A stretch of DNA of 12,805 bases from Cyanobacteria bacterium UBA9971 (GTDB taxonomy: Bacteria > Cyanobacteriota > Vampirovibrionia > Gastranaerophilales > UBA9971), in contig DNRP01000042.1 in NCBI GenBank assembly GCA_003499955.1, positions 1 to 12,805 of the forward strand. Direction: 5' to 3'. Numbering within the stretch: the stretch's first letter is position 1; the number at the start of each line of letters is the position of its first letter. The position numbers and the translations under genes are program-made. Positions 6,622-12,805 of this stretch are shown piece after piece. Below the pieces are notes generated by a model, which saw only the letters and a list, made by a program, of their open reading frames with translations, was not told the DNA's origin and ran no database searches.

Positions 6622-8277
6622 ATGAGTTTAAATAAAAAATTGATTCTGTTTTGTTTAACAGCAGGACTTTCACCATTAATAATATATTTTTTTTCACAAA
6701 GTTATAATCTTAATTTTTTAATAAATTGGAGTATCTTCGCTTTATTATTTTTCACATTAACAGGTATTTTTATTTCTAAAACATCTAATACTCCTTTAAA
6801 ATCCTTAATTTTTGTTTTGGAAAAAATGAGAGAAGGCGATTTTAGTTATTCTGTTAAAAATGAGTTTGCTTTAAATAACGACGTCATCTCAAATTTTCAT
6901 AAACACCTTTCTACTACAGCAGGGAAAGTTAGAAAGCTTGTGTGTCAGCTTGAAAATGATCTTGAAAATTTATATAAATCAGGTAAAAAACTTGGAGAAA
7001 TAACGAGAAATTCAACCAATATAGCCGAAGAAGTTGCTAAAACCACGGAACAGCTTGCAATAGGTGCAAGTAATCAGGTAAGTGACATTGTGACTTGTTC
7101 AGAAAATATTAATGAAATTTCTAATACTTCACAACAGGTAAATCAACAAATTAAACAAATCGGCACAATAGCCGATGAGTTTTTAAATATTGCATTGCAA
7201 GGCAAACAGGACATTGATTCAACTCTTATTATGATAAATGAAATCAAAGATGCAAGCAAACTTGCCGCAGAGCAAATCTCTTATCTTGGGCAATTGGGCA
7301 GTGAAATTGGTGAAATAGTTGAACTAATCACTAATATAACAAAACAGACAAATCTTTTAGCCTTGAATGCCTCTATAGAAGCAGCTAGAGCAGGAACAGA
7401 AGGAAAAGGCTTTGCTGTAGTAGCAAATGAAGTTAAAAAACTAGCTGAACAATCTGCAAGCTCCACACAACAAATACGGGAAATTGTAGTAAAAGTGCAA
7501 ACAGAATCTAAAAAGTCTGTAGATACAACTTTAAATAATCTGGAAAAAGTTGAAAATGGGGTAAAATCTTTTAATCTTATAAAAGAAAATTTTGACAAAA
7601 TATACGAACAATCAAAAATTATAGATAAAGAATCAAATAAAATAAATTCTTCGATCAGCGAACTTGTAGAAAAAAATAAAACTGTGAACTTAGCTATGTC
7701 AAGCGTAGCAGCAGTAGCAGAATCAAATGCCGCTGCCGCTCAGGAAATATCTGCCTCTACTCAAGAACACTCGGCAGGGACTCACGAACTTGAAAAACAT
7801 GCACATTCTCTTTTAATTATGGCGAGAACACTAAATGTTTCCTGCTCTGTTTTTAAGACTGATGATAAACCTGTAATCTTCTTCTGGAGTGAAAAATTCT
7901 TTACAGGAATAACTGAAATAGATTATCAGCACTTTAAAATAGTTAATTTTGTCAATAAACTTTATCAGTTATATCTGGAAAACAAAAAACATCCTGAGTT
8001 AGGTAAAACATTAAAAGAGCTTGCTAACTTTACAGTAGGTCATTTTGGCTACGAAGAAAAGCTTTTTGCTGATTATAAATATCCTGATACTAAACACCAT
8101 AAAAATGAACACGAAAATTTACTTGGAAACGTAGTAAAGTTTTTAAATGAATATGAAAAACACGATGCAGAGATAAATGATTCGCTTATTAAATTCCTGA
8201 CCGATTGGTTAAATCACCATATACTGGAAGAAGACATGAAATATGCTCCATTTTTAAAATCAAACGGAGTATCTTAA
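6622..8277 (+). CDS. Methyl-accepting chemotaxis protein with C-terminal bacteriohemerythrin domain
   Basis: A 551-residue chemoreceptor. Two membrane helices (about 6-24 and 31-52) are separated by only ~6 residues, so there is no periplasmic ligand domain. A HAMP-like linker follows (53-105), then a long MCP signalling coiled coil with the conserved hairpin tip around 240-270 ([19 protein letters not shown]), which binds CheA/CheW. Residues ~415-551 are a hemerythrin domain with all diiron ligands: H437, H474, E478, H493, H497, H533 and D538 (H-x3-E, H-x3-H and H-x4-D spacing). The arrangement resembles Desulfovibrio DcrH, an O2-binding receptor, so cytoplasmic oxygen/redox sensing is inferred. 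The ATG at 6622 with AAGAGG at 6611-6616 is preferred over a GTG at 6616 that lies in the ribosome site. Confidence 0.93.
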   Translation: MSLNKKLILFCLTAGLSPLIIYFFSQSYNLNFLINWSIFALLFFTLTGIFISKTSNTPLKSLIFVLEKMREGDFSYSVKNEFALNNDVISNFHKHLSTTAGKVRKLVCQLENDLENLYKSGKKLGEITRNSTNIAEEVAKTTEQLAIGASNQVSDIVTCSENINEISNTSQQVNQQIKQIGTIADEFLNIALQGKQDIDSTLIMINEIKDASKLAAEQISYLGQLGSEIGEIVELITNITKQTNLLALNASIEAARAGTEGKGFAVVANEVKKLAEQSASSTQQIREIVVKVQTESKKSVDTTLNNLEKVENGVKSFNLIKENFDKIYEQSKIIDKESNKINSSISELVEKNKTVNLAMSSVAAVAESNAAAAQEISASTQEHSAGTHELEKHAHSLLIMARTLNVSCSVFKTDDKPVIFFWSEKFFTGITEIDYQHFKIVNFVNKLYQLYLENKKHPELGKTLKELANFTVGHFGYEEKLFADYKYPDTKHHKNEHENLLGNVVKFLNEYEKHDAEINDSLIKFLTDWLNHHILEEDMKYAPFLKSNGVS

Positions 8278-8284
8278 AAAACTT

Positions 8285-8316
8285 AAAAAGAATAATGCGT
8301 TAACATCATTCTTTTT
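8285..8316. terminator. Intrinsic terminator after the chemoreceptor gene
   Basis: A 13-base stem, AAAAAGAATAATG (8285-8297) against CATCATTCTTTTT (8304-8316), has one mismatch and a 6-base loop, eight bases after the stop codon. The T tract is on the + strand. The A-rich left side would give a U tract on the other strand too, so it may serve the convergent pfp gene as well. Confidence 0.7.
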
Positions 8317-8364
8317 AATTAATAAATAATTTTTTATTTTAGAATCTATCTTGTTAAAATCATT

Positions 8365-8429
8365 TGTCATTGCGAGCGACCAACGGGAGCGTAGCAATCG
8401 CATGATTGCACTAATTATGAGATTGCTTC
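8365..8429. repeat. Truncated family A palindromic repeat between the chemoreceptor gene and pfp
   Basis: The left arm TGTCATTGCGAGCG starts at 8365 and runs to GTAGCAATCG. A small hairpin GCAATC/GATTGC occupies 8394-8409. The opposite arm begins GAGATTGCTTCT but is cut off after ~12 bases, directly at the pfp stop codon (8430-8432). The expected CTCGCAATGACA end is absent. The convergent gap 8278-8429 contains only this element and the terminator. Confidence 0.7.
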
Positions 8430-10115
8430 TTATATTTTAACTTTAACTTTTGCCTGCTCAAGCTGAATGGTTTCTGTTGTAATATCAGCAACTTCCGCAG
8501 GACCAAAATACTGAACAGGACCGGGAGACAGATAACAATCTTCAACCGCCCATTCGTCCCTGTGTGCTTGAAGCTTCTTAAACGGCTCTCCGTTTAATTC
8601 AACAAGAGCTTTTTTAATTACAGGCTTGAATTTGCCGTGACGTTTTTCCATATTCATCATAGAAGTCAAAGGAATACCGCCTGCAATCCATTCTGAGGCA
8701 GGAGCAGTAAGATTTTTAACGGATGAAATATATCCGCTTAAACCAAACTTAACAAGCGCAAAAGCATTATATCCGAGCGAATAGCAATAATCAGCATCAA
8801 AATTGGAAGGAGCAGCGCATCTTCCTTCATAACCGAAGAAATGAGACTGTGTTGAGAACTTGCCTTTGTAAGTTCCGGCTTTTTTCATTTGACCCAGTTT
8901 CTTTTCCACCATCTCACTTAAAAGCATTTCAGTTTCAATTCTTGAAACCTGAACGTTTCCATGAGGATCTCTGTCGAGCAAAAGCTGAATCTGTATATCT
9001 AAAGGAAGTGAAGAAAACACTTCACTGTTTGAGTGTTCGAGCTTTCCTTTAACATAAGCTATTTTTTCATCCCAACCGCAAAGAGATGCATAAACATCAT
9101 CCTGCTCAATGTGTGCCAGAGCATCATTTAGATTACATATTAAACACTTCATTTCGGGAATAAACTCGATTAACCCCTCGGGAATAAGCACAACACCAAA
9201 ATTCATGCTCTGTTCTGCTCTTTTTGCAACAATATCGCAAATATAATCAACTATTTCACTAAGAGAAGTTTTATTTTGCTCAACTTCCTCAGAAATTATA
9301 GTGATATTCGGCTGGGTTTTGAGAGAGCATTCCAGAGCGATATGAGAAGCGCTTCTGCCCATTAATTTAATGAAATGCCAGTATTTTTTAGCGGAATTAG
9401 CATCTCTCTGTATGTTTCCGATTAATTCCGAGTAAACTTTCGTAGCAGTATCAAACCCGAAAGATGTTTCGATAGCTTCGTTTTTAAGATCGCCGTCAAT
9501 TGTTTTCGGCACGCCGATTACCTGAATCCCCGCATTTTTCTGCATAAAAAACTCGCCAAGCATTGCCGCGTTTGTGTTTGAATCATCTCCGCCGATTACT
9601 ACAACTGCGGAAATATTTAAATTCTTGCAGGTTTCCCAGGTTTTCATAAAATGTTCTTCGGATTCCAGCTTGGTTCTACCGGAGCCTATAATATCAAAAC
9701 CGCCTGTATTTCTGTATTCGTCAATATAATTCGGAGTAAATTCTATGTATTTGGCTTCCATAATCCCTGAAGGACCGCATAAAAACCCGTAAAGCTTGTT
9801 GCTTGAATCAGCTTCTTTTAACGCGTCAAAAAGCCCCGCAATTACGTTATGCCCCCCCGGAGCTTGCCCGCCGGAAAGAATCACTCCCACATTAAGCGTT
9901 TTATGTTCGATTTCAGCCGTTCCCGAACCAAAAGTTATCACGGGAGTCCCGTAAAGATTAGGAAACATTTCCTGAATATCTTCTTTATTAGCTTCTGCTG
10001 TTGTTAGCGCGCCTTTTTCAAGGATTAAACTATTAATACCCTGTTTTAAAGCGTTAGGAAGCTTTGGTTTATATTCGCTTCTTGCTTTTTCAAGACCGGA
10101 AATGTATTTTTTCAT
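8430..10115 (-). CDS. pfp: Diphosphate--fructose-6-phosphate 1-phosphotransferase (PPi-PFK), long form
   Basis: The enzyme reversibly phosphorylates fructose-6-phosphate with pyrophosphate, giving ATP-sparing, reversible glycolysis in the cytoplasm. The 561-residue length matches the long PFP class (plant beta-subunit and spirochaete type) rather than ~320-residue bacterial PfkA. Motifs, numbered from the [17 protein letters not shown] (77-90, phosphate loop); GGDDS (175-179), in which the second Asp, where ATP enzymes have Gly, marks PPi use; PKTIDGDL (203-210) with the catalytic Asp and the PPi-type Lys; and MGRSASH (252-258, substrate binding). A GTG at 10124 also opens the frame, but ATG at 10115 is chosen because AAAGG lies about eight bases upstream. 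A promoter is proposed at 10300-10328. Confidence 0.95.
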   Translation of the reverse strand: MKKYISGLEKARSEYKPKLPNALKQGINSLILEKGALTTAEANKEDIQEMFPNLYGTPVITFGSGTAEIEHKTLNVGVILSGGQAPGGHNVIAGLFDALKEADSSNKLYGFLCGPSGIMEAKYIEFTPNYIDEYRNTGGFDIIGSGRTKLESEEHFMKTWETCKNLNISAVVVIGGDDSNTNAAMLGEFFMQKNAGIQVIGVPKTIDGDLKNEAIETSFGFDTATKVYSELIGNIQRDANSAKKYWHFIKLMGRSASHIALECSLKTQPNITIISEEVEQNKTSLSEIVDYICDIVAKRAEQSMNFGVVLIPEGLIEFIPEMKCLICNLNDALAHIEQDDVYASLCGWDEKIAYVKGKLEHSNSEVFSSLPLDIQIQLLLDRDPHGNVQVSRIETEMLLSEMVEKKLGQMKKAGTYKGKFSTQSHFFGYEGRCAAPSNFDADYCYSLGYNAFALVKFGLSGYISSVKNLTAPASEWIAGGIPLTSMMNMEKRHGKFKPVIKKALVELNGEPFKKLQAHRDEWAVEDCYLSPGPVQYFGPAEVADITTETIQLEQAKVKVKI

Positions 10116-10144
10116 CGCAGACACCTTTTTTTCTTAATTAACTC

Positions 10145-10274
10145 GAATTGCTAATTAATTTTTTCACGTCATTGCGAGGAGAGGCTAAAGCCTCGACGCG
10201 GCAATCCATTCCCTTCAATACCCAATCGAAAAAACGGGTTCCCTGCTTTGCTCGCAATGACTATTTAGCAATTC
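10145..10274. repeat. Family A palindromic repeat upstream of pfp
   Basis: A 130-base inverted repeat with nested arms: outer GAATTGCTAA (10145-10154) with TTAGCAATTC (10265-10274), and inner GTCATTGCGAG (10168-10178) with CTCGCAATGAC (10251-10261). The left arm holds a perfect internal hairpin GAGGC-TAAA-GCCTC, and the right arm one of GGG-TT-CCC. It fills most of the 209-base gap between pfp and the next gene, so it probably lies in the pfp 5' leader. Confidence 0.85.
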
Positions 10275-10299
10275 ACATTGATTTTTAACTTTTAAATTA

Positions 10300-10328
10300 T
10301 TTATACCATGAGGTTTGCAGTTACTCAA
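10300..10328 (-). promoter_or_regulatory. Candidate pfp promoter
   Basis: Read on the minus strand: TTGAGT (10328-10323), 17-base spacer, TATAAA (10305-10300), with TGG directly before the -10 as in extended -10 promoters. The -35 overlaps the stop codon of the upstream membrane-protein gene. Transcription from here would place the whole family A repeat in a ~180-base pfp leader. Confidence 0.5.
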
Positions 10329-11026
10329 CTCATTGATTTGGCTTTTTTAATTTTCATATTCATCAAATACATGTTTTTTATGGCAGAAACCAACTGAAGC
10401 TTAACCTCTGTGGCGTTCATGGCTGTACTTTTAGTAATGCACTGATTATTATATATGCTGAAAAAACTTTCCCAACCCTGAAGACTGTTTTTAGCATCTG
10501 TTTTTGTTTCGTTAAGCAGGCTAACCAGTTCTTTATTAGAACCATTAGGAATAATAATATTATCAATTTCCTGTTGAGCCGAACTACATGCCTGTTGCGC
10601 ATCATTAATAAGACTGCACTGCTCTTCCTGATACTTAATAGATTTAGAAAAAGCTTTGTCATAAGAACTAAAACATGGCTGAGTCGCATTAATCAGGCTT
10701 TGTTCAAAAGCATACACCGAAATACTATTATTATTAGCACTCGTGTTAACATCTGTAGAAACAACCATATTATTGTCAACAGGCGCAAGTAAATACATTA
10801 AATAAGAAACACCAAACCAGCTTAACCCGATAAAGAATACAGAAAAAATAAGACAACCGGCTTTAAATCCGCTCATTTTCTTCTTGAGAAGTTTATAAAT
10901 CAGCGGCGCCAGTATAATTGAAGCCAAAGTTAACAGCAAAAATCCTGCCCAAAGGATTGAATAATAAAAACTCCAAATTGAGCCGAGCAGAAGCTGAATT
11001 CCAAAAATATACTTTAAATATCGCAT
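10325..11026 (-). CDS. Membrane protein of unknown function
   Basis: I do not recognise this 233-residue protein. The N-terminal third is hydrophobic: probable helices at about 6-22, 25-46 and 57-81, with a basic KLLKKK loop at 46-50 between the second and third, which places that loop in the cytoplasm. The remaining ~150 residues are hydrophilic, Asn/Ser-rich and mostly helical in appearance, probably outside the membrane. They contain four cysteines (118, 137, 147, 196) that could form disulfides; a fifth (58) is in helix 3. There is no signal-peptide cleavage site or lipobox that I can see. No canonical Shine-Dalgarno precedes the ATG, only A/G-rich sequence. It lies 14 bases after the frameshift-corrected end of the upstream zinc-ribbon gene, so the two may be one transcript. 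Confidence 0.7.
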   Translation of the reverse strand: MRYLKYIFGIQLLLGSIWSFYYSILWAGFLLLTLASIILAPLIYKLLKKKMSGFKAGCLIFSVFFIGLSWFGVSYLMYLLAPVDNNMVVSTDVNTSANNNSISVYAFEQSLINATQPCFSSYDKAFSKSIKYQEEQCSLINDAQQACSSAQQEIDNIIIPNGSNKELVSLLNETKTDAKNSLQGWESFFSIYNNQCITKSTAMNATEVKLQLVSAIKNMYLMNMKIKKAKSMS

Positions 11027-11040
11027 TATTTTTTCTTTTT

Positions 11041-11113
11041 TTAACCTAAATGCTCATGAATTATGTTTTTAATGAGTGTTTGATAAGGCATTCCTTTTTC
11101 TTTGGCTTTTTTT
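11041..11113 (-). pseudogene. Out-of-frame C-terminal part of the zinc-ribbon/CopG-like gene
   Basis: From the homopolymer (seven T's on the + strand, 11107-11113) the alternative frame runs to a TAA at 11043-11041 and encodes AKEKGMPYQTLIKNIIHEHL followed by G. With one A removed the gene would be 11041-11347 and 101 residues. The preserved sense of this part argues for a very recent mutation, a sequencing/assembly indel, or slippage during expression. Confidence 0.65.
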
Positions 11114-11347
11114 GGCTCTTTGAATGTCTACAACGTTAATTCTAATAGTGATTGGCTTTGTTTCAGGGGTTACAATCCTTACATTTTCTATATTATCCAT
11201 CCATGAATCATCTTTTTCATCAAAAGTTTTCAAAAAATCTGTAGCGTAACAATCCCCGCAAAGCATACGACCATTATCTGTTTCATATAAATCTTCGACT
11301 TTTTCTTTACATTCCTGACAGATATTTTTAAATAATTTTTTAACCAT
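11069..11347 (-). CDS. Small zinc-ribbon / CopG-like protein, frameshifted near its end
   Basis: As written, the frame gives 92 residues. Residues 10-33 form a C-x2-C-x16-C-x2-C ribbon (NICQEC ... MLCGDCY), likely zinc-binding. Residues 65-80 (PITIRINVVDIQRAKK) resemble the strand and first helix of a ribbon-helix-helix DNA-binding fold. After a run of seven A's the frame turns to KSQRKRNALSNTH and stops. Dropping one A restores AKEKGMPYQTLIKNIIHEHL, the typical second half of CopG-type antitoxins. The ATG at 11347 is preferred, with AAGAGG about nine bases upstream and a good promoter ending ~20 bases before it. The longer open frame, reaching 11491, is translated repeat. A regulatory or antitoxin role is inferred; no partner toxin is recognisable beside it. 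Confidence 0.65.
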   Translation of the reverse strand: MVKKLFKNICQECKEKVEDLYETDNGRMLCGDCYATDFLKTFDEKDDSWMDNIENVRIVTPETKPITIRINVVDIQRAKKSQRKRNALSNTH

Positions 11348-11374
11348 GTTTTGATACCTCTTCATTGTAAAATT

Positions 11375-11403
11375 ATTGTACAACTTTATACTTATATTGT
11401 CAC
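11375..11403 (-). promoter_or_regulatory. Candidate promoter of the zinc-ribbon/CopG-like gene, -35 inside a repeat
   Basis: Minus strand: GTGACA (11403-11398), 17-base spacer, TACAAT (11380-11375). Each box matches five of six consensus bases. The -35 is the terminal GTGACA of the adjoining family B repeat. The predicted start of transcription near 11368 fits the ATG at 11347 and excludes the longer N-terminal extension. Confidence 0.6.
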
Positions 11404-11421
11404 CCTGAACTTGTTTCAGGC
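11398..11421. repeat. Family B repeat half unit
   Basis: TGTCACCCTGAAC then TTGTTTCAGGC, with a hairpin CCTGAA (11404-11409)/TTCAGG (11415-11420). It corresponds to the CCCTGAA hairpin half of the composite element in the fliH tail, without the second hairpin. Confidence 0.75.
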
Positions 11422-11454
11422 AAGGTAAAGGAAAATAAACTGTAATCATTGTGC

Positions 11455-11572
11455 TGTCATTGCGAGGAGGCACGAAGTGCCGACGAAGCAATCCAAAAAT
11501 AAACGATTTTAGATATGTTTTTTGTAAAAAAGCTCGATTTTCTTAGATTGCTTCGCTTCGCTCGCAATGACA
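11455..11572. repeat. Family A palindromic repeat, inverted relative to the fliE-fliF copy
   Basis: Outer arms are TGTCATTGCGAG (11455-11466) and CTCGCAATGACA (11561-11572). The left arm is the long type with internal hairpin GGCAC-GAA-GTGCC, then GACGAAGCAATCC. The right arm is the short type (GATTGCTTCGCTTCGCTCGC). The copy at 1410-1531 has short left and long right, so the element has polarity and this copy is inverted. The gene-free stretch 11366-11754 holds this repeat, two family B copies and two promoters, and nothing else that I can see. Confidence 0.85.
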
Positions 11573-11601
11573 ATACATAATTTTTAGCTTTTTTTCCTCA
11601 G

Positions 11602-11686
11602 CCCCGTTGTTTCAGGGTCTGTCCAGAAAACAATTTTAAAATTTAATCCCAAAAAGGAAAGATGCTGAATCAAGTCCGGCATGACA
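11602..11686. repeat. Family B composite repeat upstream of aroF
   Basis: Contains a degraded first hairpin (CCCCGTTGTTTCAGGGTCT, 11602-11620), a ~40-base A/T-rich spacer, then AGATGCTGAATCAAGTCC and GGCATGAC (11660-11685). The order matches the fliH-tail element read on its opposite strand, with a longer spacer. Its second half opens a misleading ATG at 11662. Confidence 0.7.
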
Positions 11687-11689
11687 AGG

Positions 11690-11719
11690 TTAATAAACTT
11701 TTGAGATTTATGCTAAAAT
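11690..11719 (+). promoter_or_regulatory. Candidate aroF promoter
   Basis: TTAATA (11690-11695), an 18-base spacer and TAAAAT (11714-11719) preceded by TGC, an extended -10. It begins four bases after the family B repeat ends. A start of transcription near 11726 fits the ATG at 11755. Confidence 0.5.
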
Positions 11720-11754
11720 TTAACTCGGAAGTATATTTCAAAAGGAAATTTTTT

Positions 11755-12789
11755 ATGATAATCGTAATGGAGCCAATGGCGACAGAAGAAGATATACAGC
11801 GTGTTGTAAGGAAAATGGAGAGCCTCGATTTTAAAATAATTTTGAACAGAGGCGATGTTATGACCGTTGTAGCTGCCATCGGGGACAAAAAACTTATTGA
11901 TCCCTCCTCTCTGGCGTCTATGGAGGGCGTAAGGGAAATTAAACTTATTCAGGAACCTTTTAAACTGGCAAGCAGAGAAAGCCAAAAAGCTGATACTGTT
12001 ATAGATTTGGGGTTCGGAGTAAGAATAGGCGGAAATAATCCTCCTGTAATTATGGCTGGCCCTTGCAGCGTAGAAGACAATAAAGACGGTCTTTTGAAAA
12101 CAGCTCATGCGGTAAAAGCCGCCGGCGCAAAAGTTTTAAGAGGCGGAGCTTTTAAACCCAGAACCAGTCCTTATGATTTTCAGGGATTAGAAGAGCTTGG
12201 ACTGAAATATCTCGCAGAAGCCAGAGAGAAAACAGGTCTTCTCGTCGCCACAGAAGTTATGGATAGTCAGGATGTGGATTTAGTAGCTGATTATGCCGAT
12301 ATTGTACAGATTGGCGCAAGAAATATGCAAAACTTCAAGCTTTTAAAAGCTGTAGGGAAAATCAACAAGCCTGTAATCCTTAAAAGAGGAGCTGCGGCGA
12401 CTGTAAGAGAATTTCTGCTTGCCGCCGAGCATATAATGCATAACGGAAACTCTAATGTTATTCTTTGCGAAAGAGGGATAATGGGCGTAGATACACATTT
12501 TACGAGAAACACCCTTGATCTTTTGGCTGTTCCTGTTATCAAAAAATACTCCCACTTACCGGTAATAATCGACCCAAGCCACGGCACAGGCAGGAGATAC
12601 CTGATTGCGCCCGCGTCAAAAGCTGCTCTTGTTATCGGAGCAAACGGATTAATGATAGAAGTGCATCATGATCCTGACAATGCTTATTCAGACGGCGCTC
12701 AAAGCTTAACAATCGAGCAATTTAATACGATGATGCAGGAACTTAAAGAACTCGAAAACGTCATCTATAAAACTCAAACCACTAAATAG
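11755..12789 (+). CDS. aroF: 3-deoxy-7-phosphoheptulonate synthase (DAHP synthase, AroAI-beta type)
   Basis: Condenses phosphoenolpyruvate and erythrose-4-phosphate, the first committed step to aromatic amino acids. At 344 residues it has an N-terminal ferredoxin-like domain (1-70, [20 protein letters not shown]), the regulatory domain seen in the Thermotoga maritima enzyme, where it mediates tyrosine/phenylalanine inhibition, and then a catalytic barrel. Motifs: AGPCSVE (Cys104), [43 protein letters not shown] (His276), EVH (Glu302) and SDGAQSL (Asp313). Cys, His, Glu and Asp are the metal ligands of this class. The ATG at 11755 has AAGGA (11742-11746) eight bases upstream. The upstream ATG at 11662 would add 31 residues (MLNQVRHDK...) made from repeat and promoter sequence and is rejected. 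It is monocistronic as far as visible. Confidence 0.96.
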   Translation: MIIVMEPMATEEDIQRVVRKMESLDFKIILNRGDVMTVVAAIGDKKLIDPSSLASMEGVREIKLIQEPFKLASRESQKADTVIDLGFGVRIGGNNPPVIMAGPCSVEDNKDGLLKTAHAVKAAGAKVLRGGAFKPRTSPYDFQGLEELGLKYLAEAREKTGLLVATEVMDSQDVDLVADYADIVQIGARNMQNFKLLKAVGKINKPVILKRGAAATVREFLLAAEHIMHNGNSNVILCERGIMGVDTHFTRNTLDLLAVPVIKKYSHLPVIIDPSHGTGRRYLIAPASKAALVIGANGLMIEVHHDPDNAYSDGAQSLTIEQFNTMMQELKELENVIYKTQTTK

Positions 12790-12805
12790 CCAAAATTGTC
12801 ATTCT

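Noticed and set aside
10116..10124. GTG at 10124 as the pfp start
   Set aside because: The GTG directly adjoins the AAAGG site, leaving no spacing. ATG 10115 is about eight bases downstream of it.
11107..11113. Programmed -1 frameshift on the A-rich slippery run
   Set aside because: The conserved downstream frame requires +1 (loss of one A), not -1. A classical -1 slippery event would enter a different frame.
11348..11491. N-terminal extension of the zinc-ribbon gene to 11491
   Set aside because: It is translation of family A and B repeats and crosses the likely promoter. ATG 11347 has AAGAGG at proper spacing.
11366..11660. tRNA or small structured RNA gene in the repeat-rich gap
   Set aside because: No cloverleaf or known RNA motif is visible. 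The hairpins are explained by the family A and B repeats.
11662..11754. ATG at 11662 as the aroF start
   Set aside because: The added 31 residues come from a family B repeat and the promoter region, have no counterpart in DAHP synthases, and lie upstream of the extended -10. ATG 11755 has a good ribosome site and gives the normal length.
12787..12805. Start of another repeat after aroF
   Set aside because: The last bases (ATTGTCATTCT) look like the beginning of a family A or B element, but the window ends before this can be supported.

Overview
The window is low-G+C bacterial DNA from a flagellated, probably anaerobic or microaerophilic Gram-negative-type organism. I cannot place it firmly. 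The flagellar gene order, the long diphosphate-dependent phosphofructokinase, the Thermotoga/cyanobacteria-type DAHP synthase and the abundant short palindromic repeats would fit non-photosynthetic relatives of cyanobacteria (Melainabacteria/Vampirovibrionia). That placement is inference at low confidence.

Left part (1-6498, + strand): a flagellar basal-body/export operon in the classic order flgB (3' end only), flgC, fliE, fliF, fliG, fliH, fliI. The genes build the proximal rod (FlgB, FlgC), the rod/MS-ring adaptor (FliE), the MS ring (FliF), the rotor switch (FliG) and the export ATPase with its regulator (FliI, FliH). Spacing is tight from fliF to fliI. A 284-base gap between fliE and fliF holds a palindromic repeat and a possible internal promoter. 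No recognisable fliJ follows fliI.

Centre (6499-8430): a membrane-anchored chemoreceptor with a C-terminal hemerythrin domain that keeps all seven iron ligands. It has its own candidate promoter and terminator and is likely an oxygen or redox sensor feeding the flagellar motor.

Right part (8430-11347, - strand): pfp (PPi-dependent phosphofructokinase), a membrane protein of unknown function, and a small zinc-ribbon/ribbon-helix-helix (CopG-like) gene whose C-terminal half is put out of frame by a 7-base homopolymer. At the right edge (+ strand) is aroF, an AroAI-beta DAHP synthase that starts the shikimate pathway.

The most unusual thread is two families of dispersed short palindromic repeats. 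Family A (arms beginning GTCATTGCGAG) occurs at 1410-1531, 8365-8429, 10145-10274 and 11455-11572. Family B (GTCAYSCTGAA arms) occurs at 5089-5174, 11398-11421 and 11602-11686. They do more than fill gaps: one supplies the last 27 codons and the stop of fliH, one seems to donate the -35 box of the zinc-ribbon gene, one lies in the probable pfp leader, and two create false N-terminal extensions upstream of real start codons.
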